From NCBI GenBank assembly GCA_003952965.2, contig CM025854.1:6040617-6104616 (forward strand): DNA of 64,000 bases, written 5' to 3'. Below, piece by piece: positions 34,694 through 45,442 of the stretch (within the stretch, counting starts at the first letter, position 1; every line of letters starts with the position of its first letter). This DNA is from Morella rubra. Its lineage: Eukaryota > Streptophyta > Magnoliopsida > Fagales > Myricaceae. The notes under the pieces are model-generated. The model saw only the letters and a list, made by a program, of their open reading frames with translations, was not told where the DNA came from and did no database searches. The position numbers and the translations under genes were made by a program.

Positions 34694-35428
34694 GGGTTAA
34701 TGATCATTTTAGTCCTTGAATTTTATATCTTTTTTTAAAATAGTCTTTAAGTTTTAAATTTGTTCAAATCAGTCCTTAGGTTATTGTTATTTGTAGATTT
34801 AATCTTTCTGTCCAATTCCGTCCCTTATATGCACAGTCAAATAACAGCGGGATACGTTACACCCAATAAAATCTCGCCACGTGTATCAATTTTTTTTTAA
34901 AAAAAAAAACTTACGAAGACTGTCCGCGTAGACATCTTCGTTAAAAAAAAAAAAAGGAGGGAGCCACACCTTCTTCGCAGTAGCTGGGGTGGCTGCGAGC
35001 CACCCCCGCAACTCCTCTAACAAGGCGTGGCCGGAGCCACCCACCCCACGACCAAGAGCCCAGCACTGAGTAGCCCGAACCAGACTGGGCTCCTGGTCGC
35101 TGGGGTGGGTGGCTTGCAGCCATCCCTTGTTAGGGGAGGCGCGGGAGTCGCTTGGAGCCACCCCGGCAACGGGGGGCCCAAATCTGGGCTCCCTCGCACG
35201 AAGAGGGTGGCTCCCCTATTCGTTTTTTTTTAATTGATACACGTGACGAGATTTTATTGGGTGTGATGTGTCCCGCCGTTATTGACTGTACATATAAGGG
35301 ACGGAATTGGATGTAAGGATTAAATCGACAAACAACAATAACCTAAGGACTGATTTGAACAAATTTGAAACCTATTGACCATTTTGAAAAAAGGTATAAA
35401 ACCCAGGGACCAAAATGGTCATTAACCC
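34694..35428. mobile_element. Mutator-like TIR element upstream of the OXA-like gene
   Basis: 735 bp, ends GGGTTAATGATC and GGTCATTAACCC, with ~200-bp diverged terminal inverted repeats (34694-34892 against 35230-35428). It is flanked by perfect 9-bp direct repeats AAAATTTTA (34685-34693, 35429-35437). A 9-bp TSD with long TIRs identifies a Mutator-like element. The 330-bp interior is GC-rich, partly self-complementary, and contains CAGCACTGAGTAGCCCGAAC (35061-35080), identical to 34205-34224 in OXA exon 1. No transposase is present, so it is non-autonomous. It occupies the promoter region of the OXA-like gene. Confidence 0.85.
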
Positions 35429-35437
35429 AAAATTTTA

Positions 35438-36118
35438 TCATAATTACAAAAATTTCTCTCTCTGCACTTTTTCATAAACTTTTTTTTCACTTTTTCACCA
35501 ATTTTTTCATTTTCATCTCTCTTCACATTTTTACCAACTCTTAAAATTTTGACGTCGAACGCTATGTAATATCTCAAAAAATTTTATGAAAACATAAATT
35601 ACCTTTAACACAAATTACAATAATTTATCACACAAACTCTAATATATTTTTAAAAAAAAATTCTAACAAATCTTCTCTCTGCATATTTTTTTCCCTAAAT
35701 TTCAATCCTTGTTTATTAAAATTACATCAAATCATCTATTTCTACTTATTTTTACAAACTATAATAAATATTCACAATTATATCAAAAATCTTAAAAATC
35801 TTACACTTTTATTTTAAAACAAACATCCCTTAGTTTAAGGTTCTTGTGTGCTTTGAAAGTCTAACAATCATCTTATCTACACTTTATACTCTCACAGATG
35901 CAATCTTGGGTTAATTTGAGAAAAATATATTTTTTGTTAAATGACAATTTTATTATCATAATTTTTTTTAGCAATTACATTTTATAAAAGGTAAAATCAT
36001 AATTTTGAGACTAACAAAAAAATTTAATAAATGGTGCAAAGTATTTGAAATAGTTAATAGGTGCAATGTGATAAAAATAATAAATGTGGTGCCAAAACCC
36101 TAATAATTGTACAGTGAA
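35438..36118. other. AT-rich sequence, possible MITE relative; no gene
   Basis: 35440-35832 resembles in composition and phrases (TCTACTTATTTTTACAAACT, AAACAAACATCCCTTA) the MITE at 30259-30677. The remainder is AT-rich with no recognisable feature. Confidence 0.35.
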
Positions 36119-36478
36119 AAGTATATTTACCTATAAATACACTTTTCACCCTTGAACTTTGAGAGGTTAGGCACATTGCACTCAAACTTTGAATTTTGAG
36201 ACATTTCATTTTGAACTTTGGAAGATTATGCATATTGCACCATGCTTCAAATTTTCCGTCAACTTGGAATGGCTCATGTGATCGACACATAATTTTTTAG
36301 CTTGCAATTTTACATTTATACCCTCAAAAGGGGTGGACGACTTGAGGGTATAAATGTAAAATTGCATGTCAAAAACATCACGTGTACTAGAATTTTCAAA
36401 GTTTAGAGATAAAAATGTCTCAAAATTCAAAATTTGTGGTGTAATGTGTGAGACCCTTTATGATTTGTGCTGTAAAGT
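36119..36478. mobile_element. MITE with inverted ends
   Basis: A foldback sequence. TTTGAATTTTGAGACATTT (about 36188-36206) recurs inverted near 36414-36433 as AAAATGTCTCAAAATTCAAA. The core pairs TTGCAATTTTACATTTATAC (36302-36321) with its inverse at 36345-36365. There is no coding capacity. Exact ends and TSD were not resolved. Confidence 0.65.
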
Positions 36479-37414
36479 TTATTTTTTCCTTTATTTAACA
36501 CTTGAACTAATTTATTCGACTTCTACTTCTTAAATCTATCTTATGTTGCATAGTTCCAACATACTTAACCTATTGGATACAAACATGACAAACATCAAGG
36601 CCTTGTTTGGGATAGGGATTGAACTCAGCTTTTAAAACTTAAAGCCCGATTTAAGTCCCCTGTGTTTGGATGTGTTTTGGATTTTAAGTCAGTTTATGCA
36701 AACATCACACCTGTCATCGTCTCTCCCACTTTACGTGCCTCGAAGTCAAATCTCGAATTAAAAATATGTTGGTAACATTCTTGTTTTGTTAAAAAAAATG
36801 CTCAACCTCCAAATAACAAGTCCTGTCTCTTAGACACTAGACTTCACTGTCTGAATGACACAGCGTATGGACTCTACACAATTAAATGTTGTCCACCTAG
36901 AGTTGTTGTAAATAGCATGAGCCCTATAATGGGGTCCACATGTGGTGTCTATCTCTCTCCAAATTGCATGGTTAGAAAATGTCTCTTTGATCCCTATCCC
37001 TCATCCAGAACTTAAACCCTTAGCAAAATTGAAGAGGAATTCTCTCCCTTCCCCTTCCTAATGCAACCCCATTTGAAGCTTACCTCCTCGTAGCGTCTAA
37101 CTGGCAGCTTTACATTTTCCACCCTCGCAATTATATTACCCTTCCACCTAATTTTTTCGTACACATCACTCACCACTGAATGTCCTCCTATCACTTCTTC
37201 CTTGCATAGCCCTAGATTCATCACCATATTCGAATGCTAGTGCGCCTAAGCATTAGAGGTTAGTAATGGTAACATTGAATCCACATTCCAAGCACCCTGT
37301 CCACGACAACATTTCGAATGAGACTGATTGCAATCCCCACCACCAATGTTAATCTAATGGCTATAACCCGATTCCCCCCCAGCCATTGCAATTTGTGCCC
37401 CAAATTGATGGTAG
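36479..37414. other. Intergenic; no gene recognised
   Basis: No transposon or host domain seen. The minus-strand ORFs at 37012-37227 and 37260-37502 have no recognisable motifs, and the second overlaps the gypsy LTR. Confidence 0.4.
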
Positions 37415-37419
37415 ATAAA

Positions 37420-38032
37420 TGATGCAGGAGCATCCCTTGCACCTCGGCATACAACACTTGTATCTCGCGCCGAGGTAACAAAGCATCTCTTGTACTTGGC
37501 ATGGCAGATCTGCACCTCGGCTGGAACGATTTACGAAGAGTTAGTAAGCGTACGATATATCGTTGGAAAGCTCTACGTCTCTAGTTTCAAACGCACTTGA
37601 CCTCATATCATTTGAAGATTCCTAGAGAAAGTTATGATGTTTTTACTACTGGACGTCGGGAATGGCAACAGTCAGCGAATTTCAAAGTGCATTTAATTTC
37701 TTTTGTGTTGGAATTGTCTAGACTTTATTATTCTTTTTTTTCTAGCTTGACCTTGATGTAATGAACTCTATATATGAGTGATTATCCAAAATAATAAGAA
37801 AGAACTTTTGATTCAAAGATATAATTCTTGCAAGTATATCTCTTGCTTTGGAGTTGAGTGACATCCTCCTACCAATCAAGCGAGTGGCTTGGTCACGTCG
37901 AGTGGCATCCGCGATTAGTAGCGTCGAGTGGCTTCCGCTACCCCTGGTCGAGTGGCATCCCAGGACTATCCCCTTCCCTTGGCTCAATCCTTTTCGGATT
38001 TTGCCAAGCCTTGCAGATCCCGGTCTGCATCA
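37420..38032 (+). repeat. 5' LTR of the gypsy element
   Basis: 613 bp bounded by the 8-bp inverted ends TGATGCAG/CTGCATCA. It matches the 3' LTR at 42647-43283. Contains a triplicated GTCGAGTGGC phrase near its 3' end. Confidence 0.95.
37768..37776 (+). promoter_or_regulatory. Candidate TATA box in the gypsy 5' LTR
   Basis: CTATATATG about 260 bp before the LTR end, a reasonable position for the U3/R promoter. The same string is present in the 3' LTR near 43019. Inferred from sequence only. Confidence 0.4.
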
Positions 38033-38035
38033 AAT

Positions 38036-38047
38036 TGGTATCAGAGC
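38036..38047 (+). promoter_or_regulatory. Primer binding site (initiator Met-tRNA type)
   Basis: TGGTATCAGAGC, complementary to the 3' end of plant initiator tRNA-Met, three bases after the 5' LTR. This is the standard minus-strand primer site of plant retrotransposons. Confidence 0.93.
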
Positions 38048-38135
38048 AAGTTTTCCTACTGTGGTGATTGGGTTTCTTTTCTGTTCTTCATAATTTCGAG
38101 ATTTCTATCTTCTTCGTATCTTCTGGCCTTTCACA

Positions 38136-39475
38136 ATGCCTCCACGACGTCAAAGAAATACAGAGCGTGATGATGTACAAGCTGAACTTGCGGCATTAAA
38201 GGAATCAAATCAAACACTTACAAACATGGTGAATGAACTTTTTCAGCGTCTTCAAACTTCACCAACTCGAAGCCATAGGAGTCGGGAAAGTGCACGCAAT
38301 GTCTTCTTCGAAGATGACAATAGCCGAGATGACCATTCATCTTCTTCTAGTTCTTTCGTTGAACCAAGAGTTGCTGCTCAATGGTCCATGGAACGTTTGG
38401 CTCGTGCTTTAGAAAACAATGATCGAAGCATCCAAGTTCATGTGCAAGACTTTGATGGGAAGCTTGATGCAGATGAGTACTGTGATTGGATGGCATCTTT
38501 AGAAGCTTTCTTTGAATGGAAAGATCTCTCAGATGAAAGAAAGGTGCAGTTCGTTGCTACAAAGTTGAAGGGTCATGCTCTAATATGGTGGCAGCAATAT
38601 CAACGAAGTAGAGATCGCAGAGGAATTCCAAAAATCAATATTGGGCTGAGATGAAGGTGAAGCTTGATGAGAAGTTTCTGCCTTTAGACTATTCTCAAAC
38701 TCTCTACCAAAAGTTCCATCAATTACATCAACGAATGGAGCAATCTGTTGGTGATTATACGGAGCAATTTTACAAGCTTATGAGCCGTGTGAATTTGCAA
38801 GAATCCGATGATCAATTGGTGGCAAGATACGTCAGTGGGCTGAAGTATAATCTCAAGGGTGAGCTTATGATGCATTCATTTCGTTCTCTGGAGGAAGCAT
38901 ACCAGAAGGCACTAAAGGCGGAGGAGAAAATGAAATGGAGTTCATACCGAAAAGGTGAAAGTTTGAAAGTGGTGAAGGAGAAAGAAAGAAAGTTGGCTCC
39001 TATACCTCAAAAGCCAGCTCAACAACATAGTAGAGTGAGTAAGGAGCATGGAAAATCAGATTCATTTTCCAATAGATGTTTCAGATGTAATGAAATTGGG
39101 CATAGATCCTATGAATGTCCAAAGAAGAAAGCTGAATTGCATTTGTTGGAAGAAGAAGGAGATGTGGATCAAGAGCCAATCTATGATGAAGAAGCTGAGG
39201 ATGAGGATGTAGAATATTGTGAAGGTGATTGTGATGCAGAAAGCCTTGTAATCCAACGAGTCATGACTGTTCAAGAAGATGATAGATGGTTGAGGCATAA
39301 TATTTTCAGAACCTATTGTCTTTCCCATGGAAAGAAGTGCATCTTGATGATTGACTCGGGAAGTTGTGAAAATATGGTGTCAAAGGTGATGGTAGAAAAG
39401 CTGAAACTTTCTTGTGAGCGTCACCAAAGCCTTACAAAGTTTCTTGGTTCAAAAAGGGTGGAGAAATCATGGTGA
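38136..39475 (+). pseudogene. Gypsy gag and protease region
   Basis: Starts MPPRRQRNTERDDVQAELAA, a coiled N-terminus; then the retrotransposon gag core (DEYCDWMASLEAFFEWKDLS, YTEQFYKLMSRVNL), a CCHC zinc knuckle CFRCNEIGHRSYEC (39077-39118), an acidic linker, and the protease box LMIDSGSCENMVS near 39345. Gag packages the RNA; the protease would cleave the polyprotein. There is a one-base frameshift near 38640, where the 38136 frame ends and the 38651 frame takes over, and another near 39430 leading into pol. Both look like loss of one base in a short run. Confidence 0.88.
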
Positions 39476-41150
39476 CACAAAGGAGTAAAGTAAAGTTTTC
39501 CATTGGCAAGTATGAAGATGAGATTTATTGTGATGTGTTGCCCATGGATGCTTGCCATTTGCTTCTTGGCAGACCTTGGCAATTTGATAGGAGTGCTTAC
39601 CATGATGGGAGAAGAAACACTTGCACCGTTATCCACAATGGTGTGAAGTATGTGCTGTCCCCTATGAAAGATGTTCCATCAAGCGTGTCTTCTTCAAATC
39701 AGATCAGTTTATTATCTTATAAAGAGTTTGAAGAATCCTATAAGGGAGAAGACATTATTTATGCTCTTGTTGCTGCGGATAGAAGTGAAGAAGTTGCAAA
39801 GGAGGTTCCGAATGAAGTTCAAGACTTGCTGGACAGATTCAAAGGCCTTGCTCCTGATGAGCTTCCTAGTGGTTTACCACCACTTCGAAACATTCAGCAC
39901 CAAATTGATTTCACTCCAGGTGCTATTCTTCCTAATTTGCCTCATTATAGAATGCCTCCTAGTGAACATGCTGAATTACAAAGACAAGTAATTGACTTGT
40001 TGAAAAAAGGGCTGATTAGGGAATCCCTTAGTCCTTGTGCGGTTCCAGCTCTTTTAACTCCTAAGAAGGATGGAACATGGAGAATGTGTGTTGATAGTAG
40101 AGCTATTAACAAGATTACAATCAAGTATAGGTTTCCTATTCCTAGACTTGACGATATGCTTGATGAACTTGCTGATGCTAAAGTATTCTCTAAGATTGAT
40201 TTGCGAAGTGGTTATCACCAAATCAGAATTAGAGAAGGTGATGAGTGGAAGACAGCTTTTAAAACCAAGGATGGTTTGTATGAATGGCTGGTTATGCCAT
40301 TTGGATTGTCCAATGCCCCAAGTACTTTCATGAGACTTATGACTCAAGTATTGAAGATCTTCATGGGCAAGTATGTTGTGGTGTATTTTGATGATATCTT
40401 AATTTACAGCAAGGATAGAGTGCAACATTTGGAACATCTCTCCAATGTTTTCCAAGTGCTTCATGAAAATCAGCTCTATGTGAACCTTAAGAAGTGCTCT
40501 TTCATGACTGATCAAGTTGTATTTCTAGGCTATGTTGTGAGTGCAGATGGCATGAAGATGGATGATGAGAAAGTAAAGGCTATTCTTGATTGGCCTACAC
40601 CTAGAAGCTAACCGATGTGAGAAGCTTTCATGGTTTGGCCTCATTCTACAGAAGATTTATTCAACATTTCAGCACCATTGTTGCCCCAATGATGGATGTT
40701 CTAAAGAAGAAGGAATTTCAGTGGACCAATGAGGCTGAAAGCAGTTTTCAAGAGTTGAAGTCCAAACTTGTTGAAGCACCAATTCTAGCACTACCGGATT
40801 TTTCTAAGCCATTCCAAGTGGAGTGTGATGCGTCAAATGTCGGCATAGGAGCTGTTCTTTTGCAAGGAGGAAAATCTGTTGCTTATTTCAGTGAGAAACT
40901 CAGTGATGCAAAGCTGAAATATTCAACCTATGATAAGGAGTTATATGCAATCGTACAAGCTTTACGACATTGGGAACATTATCTCATTGGTGTGGAGTTT
41001 GTTCTCTTTTCTGACCATGAAGCTTTGAGATTCTTGAAGGGACAAAAGAAGCTTAATTCTCGTCATGCTAGCTGGGTTTCATACCTTGAGAAGTTCTCTT
41101 TTGTTCTACAACACAAAGCTGGATCATCAACAAAGTTGCTGATGCTTTGA
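39469..41150 (+). pseudogene. Gypsy reverse transcriptase and RNase H
   Basis: The frame 39469-40611 carries the end of the protease domain ([17 protein letters not shown]), then RT motifs [26 protein letters not shown] and the catalytic box YFDDILIYS (40384-40410, both aspartates present). After a frameshift at about 40608 the frame 40617-41150 gives RSFHGLASFYRRFIQ and the RNase H motifs VECDASNVGIGAVLLQ, DKELYAIVQALRHWEHYL and FSDHEALRFL. A second shift near 41130 precedes the integrase. Key residues are intact; only the shifts disable it. Confidence 0.93.
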
Positions 41151-42015
41151 GTCGACGACATAGCTTGTTGACAACTCTATCTTATGAAATCACTGGTTTT
41201 GATCTCTTACCAAGATATTATGTTTCAGATCCTTTCTTTTCAAAAGTATTGCAAGATTTGAATGATGAGAAGAGAATAGATTATTTGCTGATCAACGGCT
41301 ATCTCTTCAAAGGCAACCAACTTTGTTTGCCGGAGGGTTCTTTGAGGTTATTTGTCATTAAAGAATTGCATGCTGGAGGACTTGGTGGACATTTTGGAAG
41401 AGACAAAACTGAAGCTCTTGTGAAGTTGCGGTACTTTTGGCCTACGTTGAAGCGTGATGTTGCTAGATTTGTGCAAAACTGTCTAGTATGTCAAAAGGCC
41501 AAAGGAGGAGTTCAAAACGCTGGTTATTATCAACCCTTACCAATCCCTAATGCTCCTTGGGAAGACTTATCAATGGATTTTGTTCTTGGTTTGCCTAGAA
41601 CACAGCACGGGTTTGATTGCATATTTGTGGTAGTGGATCGTTTCTCCAAGATGGCTCACTTTATCCCATGTAAGAATTCTACTGATGCATCTCATATAGC
41701 TGCCTTATTTTTTAAAGAAGTTGTTCGTCTACATGGTGTTCCAAAGACCATTACTTCGGATCGTGATGTGAAGTTTGTTAGTCACTTTTGGAGGACACTA
41801 TAGAAACTTTTGGGACTCGTTTGCAATTCTCTAGTGCTTACCATCCTCAAACTGATGGACAAACTGAAGTGGTAAATAGATCTCTTGGAAATTTGCTGAG
41901 AAGTTTAGTGGGAGAGCATCCAAGGAAGTGGGACTTTGTCATTCCTCAAGCTGAATTTGCTAGTTCAGCCAATCGATCAACCAAGAAGTCTCCATTTGAA
42001 GTTCTATGGCAATAA
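41147..42015 (+). pseudogene. Gypsy integrase (zinc-binding and DDE core)
   Basis: The HHCC zinc module is visible as HAGGLGGHFGRDKT with two His, then CLVCQK with two Cys (41365-41505). The core follows with catalytic Asp in SMDFVLGLPR, the second Asp in ITSDRDVKFVSHFW, and the catalytic Glu in GQTEVVNRSLGN after a frame change. Integrase would insert the cDNA, making the 5-bp TSD seen at the element ends. A TAG interrupts the frame at 41801 and a one-base shift lies near 41815; another shift is at about 42005. Confidence 0.92.
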
Positions 42016-42600
42016 TCCAAGTCATGTTCTTGATCTCCTGCCATTGCCAAATCAAGCAAGAGTAAGTATGGAAGCTGAAGAGTTCGCTGAGCAAATAAAA
42101 GAAGTTCATGAACAAGTTCGACATCAATTGCAGCATTCTACTCAGTGTATAAGTCCAAGGCTGATGTTCATCGAAGGAAATTGGAGTTCAAGGAAGGAGA
42201 TCTGGTTATGGTCTATCTACGGAAGGAAAGGTTTCCTGTTGGTACTTATAACAAGCTGAAACAGAGGAAGTTTGGTCCTTGTCGAGTTCTAAAGAAGTTG
42301 GGTCCAAATGCTTATCGCATTGAATTACCCGCTGGATTTTCCATAAGTCCTACGTTCAATATATGTGATCTTTATCCTTATTATGGCGATGAGGAGCAGA
42401 TTGCTATGGAACCAAAGGATTTCGAAGGCGGCCTCTCTAACTCTCCACGCGAGTCCATTGATGTTCTGGATGTGCATTCTATCACAACTCGGCGTGGCAC
42501 TTACACACAATACTTGGTTCGATGGCCTGAAAACCAAGTTCCGAAGATGCATGGATTTCTGGTGAAGAGCTCAAGAAGTTAGATCAGTTGCTGTGGGAAG
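42016..42600 (+). pseudogene. Gypsy integrase C-terminus with chromodomain-like end
   Basis: [20 protein letters not shown] and [20 protein letters not shown] match the GPY/F-type region after the integrase core. Then [20 protein letters not shown] and RWPENQVP correspond to the start of a chromodomain, which tethers integration to heterochromatin marks in chromoviruses. The last aromatic segment ([12 protein letters not shown]) is in another frame after a shift near 42538. Frame changes also occur near 42140. Confidence 0.82.
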
Positions 42601-42632
42601 ATCTGAACTCAAACTCGAAGGCGAGTTCTTTT

Positions 42633-42646
42633 CAAGAAGGGGAGAA
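42633..42646 (+). promoter_or_regulatory. Polypurine tract of the gypsy element
   Basis: A purine run, AAGAAGGGGAGAA, immediately before the 3' LTR. It is the plus-strand DNA primer site in LTR retrotransposons. Confidence 0.9.
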
Positions 42647-43283
42647 TGATGCAGGAGCATCCCTTGCACCTCGGCATACAACATTTGTATCTCGGCCGAG
42701 GTAAACAAAGCATCTCTTGTATCTCGGGCCGAGGTATCAAAGCATCACTTGCATCCAGATCTGTACCTCGGCTGGAACGATTTACGAAGATTAGTAAGCG
42801 TGTGATATATCGTTGGAAATATCTACGTCTCTAGTTTCAAACGCACTTGACCTCATATCATTTGAAGATTCCTAGAGAAAGTTATGACATTTTTACTACT
42901 GGACGTCGGGAATGGCAACAGTCAGCGAATTTCAAAGTGCATTTAATTTCTTTTGTGTTGGAATTGTCTAGACTTTATTATTCCATTTTTTCTAGCTTGA
43001 CCTTGATGTAATGAACTCTATATATGAGTGATTATCCAAAATAATAAGGGAGAACTTTTGGATTCAAAGATATAATTCTTGCAAGTTTATCTCTTGCTTT
43101 GGAGTTGAGTGACATCCTCCTACCAATCAAGCGAGTGGCTTGGTCGCGTCGAGTGGCATCCGCGATTAGTAGCGTCGAGTGGCTTCCGCTACCCCTGGTC
43201 GAGTGGCATCCCAGGACTATCCCCTTCCCTTGGCTTAATCCTTTTCGGATTTTTCCAAGCCTTGCAGATCCCAGTCTGCATCA
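42647..43283 (+). repeat. 3' LTR of the gypsy element
   Basis: 637 bp, TGATGCAG to CTGCATCA, followed by the ATAAA target duplication. It is longer than the 5' LTR mainly by a small duplication of the TCTCGGGCCGAGGT phrase near its start. Confidence 0.95.
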
Positions 43284-43288
43284 ATAAA

Positions 43289-44206
43289 TATCAGAAGGCA
43301 ATTTGGAGAGTTAGAAAATGCCACATTATGAGCTACCAAACCAGAAGCACTCGGAAAGGAAATCAGCCCTTAACAGCTCTGGTTCAATAAGGTCTCTGTC
43401 CACTACACTGAAGCAAAGCACTCCAGAGCCTCGTTTTTCGCTCCGAAAGCGTCCCTTAGGCGGTCGACCCTGTGTCTTGCTGATCACAGCCACCACAACC
43501 CAGAGTGTTTCCAAGGTTAATATACTTATTCCATATCATCCCGCTTTGACCTATTTTCAAAATATATTATGTATTTTAGACCCCCATAGAGTTGTGTCTT
43601 TCTCTATTTGATGGTATTACTCTAAGAAGTGAGACCCCACAATTCTCTTAATCAAAATTCTATGTTGTAGGGATACTATTTGAGGAGTTCAAAGCGATGT
43701 CCCCCCAATTCCCCAATTAAACCTCCTCGATTCAAGCAAAGAAAGGTTAGTCTAATTCAACATGTCCCTGCATTTTGTTAATTCCATTATTATATTTACT
43801 TCAGAGAAATACTAGTATGCTCTCTGTCTCTCACTCTGCTTCCACTCAATAATTGTAGGAATATGACATGGCATGACTTTAATATTGCTTAGAGTCATGA
43901 TAGGATCATTCCACATAATGTGCTCATGATTTGGTTGTTGTGTCCTTACATTGGGTCCAAGTCTATTAATTCCAATTATGCACCATGATTGTGTTGATCG
44001 AAGAGTCCGACTATACCTTTCGCGTATGTCATTTTGACAAACTGCTTCCTAATTTTGGTATTGTAAATCTCAAGTACGTGTGCATGAGTACCAAAAACAA
44101 TGTTGATTTAACCCTTTGGATATCGTTGATGGTTTGTTCCCACTCCACACAATATTGACTCAATTATGCTTGTTTCCCTTGTAGTTCATGTGCAAATGGG
44201 GAAAGA
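43289..44206. other. No gene recognised
   Basis: Mixed intergenic sequence between the gypsy element and the Myb/SANT-like relic. The ORFs at 43318-43611 and 43326-43514 have no recognisable motif. Confidence 0.4.
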
Positions 44207-45150
44207 TACAGACTAGACCAATGAGGAAGAACTCGCACTCATTTATATTGTCCTCGAAAAGCAAAACAAAGCAAACGTCAAGAAGGGTGGTCCACATCAG
44301 AGTGTTTGGACATCCATTGTGGATCAGTGGACCCGCATGACTGGGAGGGACCGAATTGAGACCTCGGAATAGATACAAGAGGTGTAAGCAGCAATGGAAA
44401 GGTTGGAAGGACCTCGTTCACAAGGAGACTGGTTTTGGCCAAAACCCTATTTCAAACACAGTCACTAGAACTGAGGCTCAATGGTAGGCCTTCAATGTAG
44501 TGAATATTAAACCTCAATGCCCATCAATGTAATTATTGATCTGTATTGTTATTTTGTTGAGCTCTTTGTCTCCAATTGACTTTGTTTATTTCATGTCTTT
44601 TAGGCACCATTCTAATTGCAGGACATTTCGAACAAGAGGCTTCCTAAACTAAAAGCTCATGACCCACCTATTCGTTGATTTCGTGGCGACTGGTCGGCTG
44701 TCTCATGCTTCAACTATCAGTCCACCCAACACTGACGAAAAGCTTGAGTTGGAGGAAGAGTTATAAGAGATGGAGATTATCGGTTCCTATGGTCCATCCA
44801 CCCAGCATCCACCATCAGAACCCATGCTACTAAGCCATCCTCTCCTACTAGACTGCACTTTGGGAAGTGTGAGTTTGATGGTTTGTCCAGCGTCACTTGA
44901 ATGAAGCATGCTAAAGGCAAATCCATTTCCCTTAGTGTCGAACCTGATGCCATGCTGAAGTTTATCGACATAGATGCCAAGCGGAATGACATTCTCGAGT
45001 CTTGTCTTGCTTCCCAAAATACCCAAGCCACTCGAGTGGCTAGAGTAAGGTTTGATCCACTCTTCTTGGAGGACACTTACTCTAAGTACGTGGTTATGTT
45101 AAAGGATCTTCAGACTAATGGAGACCACACCAAATTCTTCAGGGGGTGAG
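44207..45150 (+). pseudogene. Myb/SANT-like DNA-binding protein relic
   Basis: Plus-strand frames give EEELALIYIVLEKQNKANVK, QSVWTSIVDQWTRMTGRD, then after a stop and frame change RCKQQWKGWKDLVHKETGFG and TVTRTEAQW. This is the plant Myb/SANT-like domain (PF12776 pattern: acidic helix, W..I...F, 'lKxxyxxwkxLxxxxGfGwdp', W near the end). About 400 bp further a frame (44901-45149) continues with KFIDIDAKRNDILESCLASQ. Such proteins include plant nuclear genes and the accessory ORF of PIF/Harbinger elements. With stops and no partner transposase here, I call it a pseudogene of unresolved origin. Confidence 0.55.
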
Positions 45151-45442
45151 AGCAGTTTCGGAGTCCTTACGCACAGAAAATGTTTCTTCTAGTGGACGAG
45201 ATCATGTTCAGGGTTTCATAGGATGAGTTGTAGTAGTCTTCCTTAAGTTACCTACAATTTGTGTATGCATTTTTCAATTCTTTATTAATTTGTGATGCAT
45301 TTTTCAGTTTCCACATTATCCCTGCACAATTAACTATTATTTAATTGTAATAATTGTCGCATATCTCACAGCATCTGAGACTAATGTCTTTAATTATTCT
45401 TTCATGCATACTGTGTTTTCTTTTTTCAACTATCATATGTTA

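Larger units (their letters stand above)
37420..43283 (+). mobile_element. Ty3/gypsy LTR retrotransposon, chromovirus-like, structurally complete
   Basis: 5864 bp, with two LTRs starting TGATGCAG and ending CTGCATCA, PBS, gag, protease, RT, RNase H, integrase, chromodomain-like tail, PPT, and 5-bp target duplications ATAAA (37415-37419 and 43284-43288). Domain order (RT-RH before integrase) is that of Ty3/gypsy, and the chromodomain points to a chromovirus. Copies of the LTR differ by scattered substitutions and small indels, so the insertion is fairly recent but not brand new. The pol frame is broken by several one-base shifts and one nonsense change. It is not part of the A/B duplication. 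Confidence 0.95.

Noticed and set aside
34886-35233. ORFs of 60-91 residues in the GC-rich block
   Set aside because: They lie inside the Mutator-like element and its internal inverted repeat; mirrored frames on both strands show that composition, not coding, keeps them open.
38036-38047. Possible tRNA gene fragment
   Set aside because: It is the 12-bp primer binding site of the gypsy element; no tRNA fold surrounds it.
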